From NCBI GenBank assembly GCA_021790135.1, contig JAJYIJ010000027.1, positions 1 through 10,187 of the forward strand: DNA of 10,187 nucleotides, written 5' to 3'. The stretch is from a bacterium. GTDB lineage: Bacteria > Patescibacteriota > Patescibacteriia > Magasanikbacterales > GWA2-37-8. A program made the translations under genes and the position numbers. Below are positions 6,990-10,187 of the stretch, one piece after another. The notes beneath the pieces were generated by a model. It searched no databases and was not told the DNA's origin. It saw nothing but the letters and a program-made list of their open reading frames with translations. Every line of letters starts with the position of its first letter. The stretch's first letter is position 1.

Positions 6990-7125
6990 GGAAGCACATT
7001 TTAAGTGGAGTAACTGTGACCGAAGTATCGCCTGGAAAAAATTCTTCTCGGATATTTTTTCCAATCTTGTCACTGTTTTATTGATTGCGTTCATGACCAG
7101 CCTTTTTGTGTAAGGGTTACCCCCC

Positions 7126-7154
7126 TTGCCCCGAAAGAAGCTTTGTGCTAGGGT
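7126..7154 (+). promoter_or_regulatory. Possible promoter of a ~60-nt RNA
   Basis: TTGCCC (7126-7131), 17-base spacer, TAGGGT (7149-7154) preceded by TGC as in an extended -10. The -10 is poor (three of six). If used, it would give an RNA from about 7161 to the hairpin terminator ending near 7223. Confidence 0.25.
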
Positions 7155-7181
7155 ACCGAAATCTTTTCGGAGATGCATCAT

Positions 7182-7223
7182 ACCTCACAGCCGGTTTGCA
7201 CTGGTTATGGGGTTTTTTGTTTT
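7182..7223 (+). terminator. Long-stem intrinsic terminator
   Basis: A 13-position stem (7182-7194 with 7201-7213) with one C-A mismatch, three G-T pairs and loop TTTGCA is followed by TTTTTTGTTTT. It may end transcripts of the DHFR-family gene, whose stop is about 190 bases upstream, or of a separate small RNA. Confidence 0.65.
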
Positions 7224-7256
7224 AACTAATAATATTCCCGACAGCGCAACAGATTT

Positions 7257-7282
7257 AAAAATCGCTTTCTCAAGCGATTTTT
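7257..7282. terminator. Bidirectional intrinsic terminator
   Basis: A perfect 11-pair stem, AAAAATCGCTT (7257-7267) with AAGCGATTTTT (7272-7282), has loop TCTC. On the minus strand it lies about 50 bases behind the DEAD-box stop codon and ends in a T run, so it is the likely terminator of that gene; it should also stop rightward transcription. Confidence 0.85.
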
Positions 7283-7333
7283 GGCACAATCAACGGATGA
7301 TTAATTATTTTGCAACCTTTGGTTTTATTAATT

Positions 7334-8599
7334 TTATCTAGAATATTCAGGGTACCTCGGCTTCTTTTTAAACCGATAACCAAGCGTATGCCCCCGTTCA
7401 ATTTCAGCCTTATTTATTTTTTCTCTTTTGCTTTGTTGTTCAGAGAAGAAAGGTCGTGGCGATGGGGCACGGCGCGGCGGTAATAGCGGTAGCGGCAGAA
7501 CAGCAATGGATTTTCTTATCAATTTTTCTATCTGCCGGACGTCTCCTCTCTGGCTCGGTTCGGAAAAAGAAATTGCTTTACCGGTATTGCCAGCCCGACC
7601 GGTCCGGCCAATACGATGAACATAATCATCAGAGTTGGCAGGAAGATCATAATTTATGACCAACCTAATATTGGAAACGTCTATGCCGCGGGCAGCGATG
7701 TCCGTGGCTACTAAAACCCTAAAAATCCCGCTTTTAAAACCCTCCAAAGCCGCCAGACGCTGAGATTGCGAGCGATCAGAATGTATCTCGACCGCATTGA
7801 AGCCCATGTGCTTAGTCGCGGCCGCAACTTTTGTAGCGCCGTACTTGGTGCGAGTAAATACCAATATTGATCCTTGACTATCGGTTAACAGCTTTTCCAG
7901 CAACTGCATTTTTATTTCTTTGCTCACAATATAGACCTCATGTTCCACCTGCCGTGAAGCCGTGCCGGGCGGAGATACTTCAATTCTGAGAGGGAGCTTC
8001 ATAAATCTGGAAGCAAGCGTAACAATCTCCGGCGGCATGGTGGCAGAAAAAAGCATGGTCTGCCGTTTGGTGGGGACAAGCTCCATGATTTGTTTTATCT
8101 GCGGAGCAAATCCAATATCCAGCATCCGGTCCGCCTCATCAAGCACAACAATGGTGAACTCGGCGAGGCTGACGGTCTTTTGCTGTAGATGATCTACCAA
8201 TCGTCCCGGAGTGGCAATGATCAGGTGCGGGCGACGGCGCAACATTTGCACCTGCCTATGCATCGGAACGCCACCGATGAGAACGGCGGTCTTCAGCCCT
8301 ACCGCACCACCAATTTTCATTAAACTTTCATTGACCTGAACAGCCAATTCACGGGTGGGCAAAATTACCAAAGCTTTCCCCTTGGTTCGGGCGATCCTCT
8401 GGATAATTGGAAGGCCAAAGGCTAAGGTCTTGCCGGTACCGGTCTCAGCAATACCAATAATATCCTTCCCTTCCAAAGCAGCGGGAATAGCCTGATGTTG
8501 GATAGGCGTGGGCTTAAATAATTTTTGTTGTTCCAAAATGGAAAGAAGTTTGGGAGCAAGGCCGAGCTGGTCAAACCCCTGATTTTGTTTTTTTGTCAT
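7334..8599 (-). CDS. DEAD-box ATP-dependent RNA helicase (RhlE-like)
   Basis: This 421-residue cytoplasmic helicase remodels RNA and RNA-protein complexes, in bacteria typically in ribosome assembly, mRNA decay or cold adaptation. All core motifs are intact: Q motif (F9 and PTPIQ 30-34), motif I AETGTGKT (51-58), Ia PTREL (81-85), GG (109-110), TPGR (130-133), II DEAD (154-157), III SAT (185-187), IV VFTRT (247-251), V ATDIAARGID (298-307) and VI HRIGRTGRAG (328-337). A Pro-, Arg- and Lys-rich tail from about 365 probably binds RNA non-specifically. The tail is short and has no DbpA or CsdA-type RNA-binding domain, which favours an RhlE-like call. The start at 8599 gives the normal distance to the Q motif and has the RCTATG context. 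Its leader is unusually long and structured for this window, which suggests regulation after transcription start. Confidence 0.96.
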   Translation of the reverse strand: MTKKQNQGFDQLGLAPKLLSILEQQKLFKPTPIQHQAIPAALEGKDIIGIAETGTGKTLAFGLPIIQRIARTKGKALVILPTRELAVQVNESLMKIGGAVGLKTAVLIGGVPMHRQVQMLRRRPHLIIATPGRLVDHLQQKTVSLAEFTIVVLDEADRMLDIGFAPQIKQIMELVPTKRQTMLFSATMPPEIVTLASRFMKLPLRIEVSPPGTASRQVEHEVYIVSKEIKMQLLEKLLTDSQGSILVFTRTKYGATKVAAATKHMGFNAVEIHSDRSQSQRLAALEGFKSGIFRVLVATDIAARGIDVSNIRLVINYDLPANSDDYVHRIGRTGRAGNTGKAISFSEPSQRGDVRQIEKLIRKSIAVLPLPLLPPRRAPSPRPFFSEQQSKREKINKAEIERGHTLGYRFKKKPRYPEYSR

Positions 8600-8687
8600 A
8601 GTATAATGAATAGTGACCCGACATCTTCAGGGCCACTATATATGACAAAAGAAGTTCAAGTCTGCGGTTAAAACCGCTTAGTTAAGA
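8600..8687 (-). promoter_or_regulatory. Structured 5' leader of the DEAD-box mRNA
   Basis: The promoter at 8694-8722 predicts an ~88-nt leader. In the RNA sense it contains GCGGTTTTAACCGC (8677-8664), a short hairpin near the 5' end, and a 10-pair hairpin of 8639-8630 with 8619-8610 (one G-T pair, 10-base loop) that ends 10 bases before the start codon. No Shine-Dalgarno site or terminator T tract follows. The other promoters here give leaders of at most about 25 nt. A helicase acting on its own leader hairpin is a reasonable guess, not shown. Confidence 0.55.
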
Positions 8688-8693
8688 ATGATA

Positions 8694-8722
8694 AATATAT
8701 CATAATAACGCGGATTTGTCAA
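8694..8722 (-). promoter_or_regulatory. Promoter of the DEAD-box helicase gene
   Basis: Minus-strand -35 TTGACA (8717-8722, consensus), 17-base spacer, -10 TATATT (8694-8699). Predicted start is about 8687. The -35 lies 7 bases from the -35 of the divergent MliC-domain gene promoter. Confidence 0.75.
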
Positions 8723-8729
8723 GGAACAG

Positions 8730-8758
8730 TAGACTTTTCTCACATAAATTGGTATCCT
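8730..8758 (+). promoter_or_regulatory. Promoter of the MliC-domain gene
   Basis: -35 TAGACT (8730-8735), 17-base spacer, -10 TATCCT (8753-8758). Both boxes are imperfect. Predicted start is about 8765, only 3-5 nt before ATG 8769, so the mRNA would be nearly leaderless. Confidence 0.55.
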
Positions 8759-8768
8759 AGTTGGTGCT

Positions 8769-9731
8769 ATGGCCAAAAAAATTTTATACATTATTACCCT
8801 TTGTGTTTTTGTAATTGGGATCGGCGCCTGGTATGAACTTGGCAAACTGCCAAAGGAATCGCCCCCACCCGCCAGCGAAGTGGCAGCGCAACCGAGTCCG
8901 GAACAGCCGATCGCCAGCGCCTCGTTCCTGTGTGATGGAGGCAAAACAATTACTGCGGAATTTTTTAAAGGCACAACGCAAGCGCCAAGCGCGCCCGGCC
9001 AACCGCCCACATCCGGCGGCTCGGCGAAAGTATCATTCAATGGTACCGCGACAACGACCTTGCATCAAACAATTTCCGCCGATGGTGGCCGTTACTCCAA
9101 CGGCGCCCCCACTATCCAAGGCAGCGAATCGCTCGTGTTCTGGGTTAAGGGCAACGGCGCGCTGGTTTTAGAAAATAATCAACAAAAAAATTTTACCGGC
9201 TGCATAAAAATTGTGCCTGACCCAGGCGGTTTGCCGGAAACATTCGTGAGCAGCAGTCTCGGTTTTTCCATTCGTTATCCAGCAAATTTCACCGTCAATC
9301 CAACCTATCAATACCAAGAATTCGGACCGGGAAAAGAAATTAACGGTGTCTCATTCACCATCCCCCCTTCGATGGCGAGCGGTACCAACCTCGGCGCGGA
9401 TTCGTACCTCAGCGTTGAACACATTGCCACAACCACTGCTTGCAGTGCAGCGTTATTTTTGCCGGCAGGTGATCCGAGCCAGCTCAAATTAACAACTACC
9501 ACCGACGAGGATGTTACCTATTCATTCGCCACCATGACCGGCGCTGGCGCGGGCAATCGCTATGAAGAAACGGTTTTTGCTCTGCCCGGAACATCTCCTT
9601 GTCTGGCCGTGCGTTATTTCGTCCATTATTCTGTTCTTGAAAATTACCCGCCCGGCCTGGTACGGGCCTTTGACCATCAGGCGCTGTTACACCAATTCGA
9701 TATGATGCGCCGGAGCTTGACGTTGGAATAG
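8769..9731 (+). CDS. Membrane-anchored protein with MliC-like lysozyme-inhibitor domain
   Basis: Residues 4-22 of this 320-residue protein are a hydrophobic N-terminal segment with no lipobox cysteine, so it is a single-span anchor or uncleaved signal; the rest should lie outside the cytoplasm. A Pro/Ser/Ala linker (28-50) leads to an MliC-like domain (about 51-145): FLCDGGKTITAEF (53-65), SADGGRYSNG (103-112), LVFWVKGNGA (122-131) and FTGC (142-145), with C55 and C145 placed for the family disulfide. MliC proteins inhibit C-type lysozyme and are usually outer-membrane lipoproteins. A Pro/Ser/Gly-rich stretch (70-85) interrupts the domain. Residues 160-320 form a second domain starting LGFSIRYPANF, a style common in CPR surface proteins, which I cannot assign. 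Cysteines at 225 and 278 may form another disulfide. Lysozyme defence at the cell surface is plausible but the inhibitory residues look altered. Confidence 0.75.
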   Translation: MAKKILYIITLCVFVIGIGAWYELGKLPKESPPPASEVAAQPSPEQPIASASFLCDGGKTITAEFFKGTTQAPSAPGQPPTSGGSAKVSFNGTATTTLHQTISADGGRYSNGAPTIQGSESLVFWVKGNGALVLENNQQKNFTGCIKIVPDPGGLPETFVSSSLGFSIRYPANFTVNPTYQYQEFGPGKEINGVSFTIPPSMASGTNLGADSYLSVEHIATTTACSAALFLPAGDPSQLKLTTTTDEDVTYSFATMTGAGAGNRYEETVFALPGTSPCLAVRYFVHYSVLENYPPGLVRAFDHQALLHQFDMMRRSLTLE

Positions 9732-9779
9732 AAGCTCGGATGTTTTCTACAATATCTTTCTTCAGCAACTTAAACTTAC

Positions 9780-9790
9780 TACACTATAGC
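9780..9790 (+). promoter_or_regulatory. Possible -10 region of the nitroreductase gene
   Basis: TACACT (9780-9785) would put the transcript start on the ATG itself; TATAGC (9785-9790) is an overlapping alternative. Neither has a good -35. The 60-base gap after the MliC-domain gene shows no terminator, so co-transcription is also possible. Confidence 0.3.
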
Positions 9791-9791
9791 T

Positions 9792-10187
9792 ATGGAGACT
9801 CGACAACAAATCCTCGACGCTTTTCATTTTCGTTTCGCCTGTAAAGAATTCGATCCGCAGCGAAAAATTTCTGAACAAGATTTTACGGTCATTTTGGAAG
9901 CAGCCCGGCTCTCGCCGAGCTCATTTGGTTTTGAACCATGGAAATTTATTGTTTTGCAAAACATGGAACTCCGGGAAAAAATTTTGCCAGTTTGTTGGGG
10001 CGCACAAAAACAACTTAAAACAGCAAGCCATTTTATTGTGATTCTTGGCAGAAAAGCACCCGATCTCCATCCCAAGGCCGAATATATTCAATCAATCATG
10101 GGTAACCTGCAAAAAAGCCCGTCTGATGTTATTGAGGCTCGGGTTGGACGTCTAAAAAATTTTCAAGAAAAAGATTTTCTTCTCCCT
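9792..10187 (+). CDS. Nitroreductase family protein (5' part, cut by window edge)
   Basis: The first 132 codons of an FMN-dependent NAD(P)H nitroreductase-fold oxidoreductase. The N-terminus shows the family pattern: FRFACKEFDP (13-22), which supplies basic residues for FMN phosphate, then a helix and AARLSPSSFGFEPWKFIVL (37-55), the SPSS-x-x-x-x-PW-x-F motif that contacts flavin. These two-electron reductases act on quinones, nitro compounds or similar acceptors in the cytosol; the real substrate cannot be told. The start has the RCTATG context and gives the usual distance to the first motif. Family members are roughly 200-220 residues, so about 70-90 residues and the stop codon lie beyond the right edge. 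Confidence 0.9.
   Translation, partial: METRQQILDAFHFRFACKEFDPQRKISEQDFTVILEAARLSPSSFGFEPWKFIVLQNMELREKILPVCWGAQKQLKTASHFIVILGRKAPDLHPKAEYIQSIMGNLQKSPSDVIEARVGRLKNFQEKDFLLP

Larger units (their letters stand above)
6990..7333. other. Gene-free spacer with terminators and small-ORF remnants
   Basis: No convincing gene is present in these 344 bases. One frame stays open from 6970 to a TAA at 7111-7113 and ends in a hydrophobic, protein-like stretch (FFSDIFSNLVTVLLIAFMTS, then LFV) but has no start codon before 7093. It could be the tail of a broken membrane protein. A GTG at 7016 preceded by GGAG could begin a 22-codon ORF in another frame. The right part holds a possible promoter, a long hairpin terminator and a bidirectional terminator, listed separately. 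Confidence 0.5.

Noticed and set aside
7126..7341. A 71-codon open frame on the plus strand before the DEAD-box gene end
   Set aside because: It spans two terminator hairpins and overlaps the helicase stop antisense; the translation looks random.
8678..9040. A minus-strand open frame across the divergent promoter region and the start of the MliC-domain gene
   Set aside because: It runs antisense to a gene with clear family motifs and covers two promoters; its translation has no protein-like features.
1..10187. CRISPR arrays, insertion sequences, integrases or toxin-antitoxin pairs
   Set aside because: No spaced direct repeats, transposase motifs, terminal inverted repeats or paired small genes were seen on either strand.

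Overview
The window looks like chromosomal DNA of a Patescibacteria (CPR, Parcubacteria-like) organism. Support for this: SMC has shortened coiled-coil arms and a charged insertion in its C-terminal head. The tRNA gene does not encode CCA. Most genes lack a Shine-Dalgarno site, and several sit only a few nucleotides behind a sigma70-type promoter. Short single-gene units are packed tightly. All genes read with the standard bacterial code. The lineage is inferred from style and protein flavour, not from a marker gene.

Layout, left to right. Positions 6-34 hold a leftward promoter for a gene outside the window. smc (44-3106, minus) and a DUF4153 multi-span membrane protein (3173-4978, minus) follow, each with its own promoter. 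At 4999-5065 two back-to-back promoters drive the DUF4153 gene leftward and a DHH/DHHA1 (NrnA-like) phosphoesterase (5082-6050) rightward. Next is a tRNA-Asn(GUU) gene (6201-6272) with a promoter of its own, a 13-codon Asn-rich leader ORF, an intrinsic terminator before the tRNA and a strong terminator after it. A more AT-rich RibD/DHFR-family reductase gene (6432-6989) and a 344-base spacer with terminators come next. A DEAD-box RNA helicase (7334-8599, minus) has an ~88-nt structured leader and shares a second divergent promoter region with a membrane-anchored MliC-domain protein (8769-9731, plus). A nitroreductase gene starts at 9792 and runs off the right edge.

The most interesting element is at 6056-6272. 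The leader ORF encodes MISQHLNNNLNSA, with four Asn codons, and is followed by three mutually exclusive pairings laid out like the trp attenuator: 1:2, 2:3 antiterminator and 3:4 terminator. The gene behind it is tRNA-Asn itself. This reads as a candidate feedback circuit in which ribosome stalling at Asn codons, when Asn-tRNA(Asn) is scarce, lets RNA polymerase read through into tRNA-Asn. I know of no described leader-peptide attenuator that controls a tRNA gene. The structures are seen directly; the mechanism is inferred.

A second pattern spans the window: six of the seven protein genes start in the context purine-C-T-ATG. The exception is the AT-rich reductase gene, which may be a later arrival.
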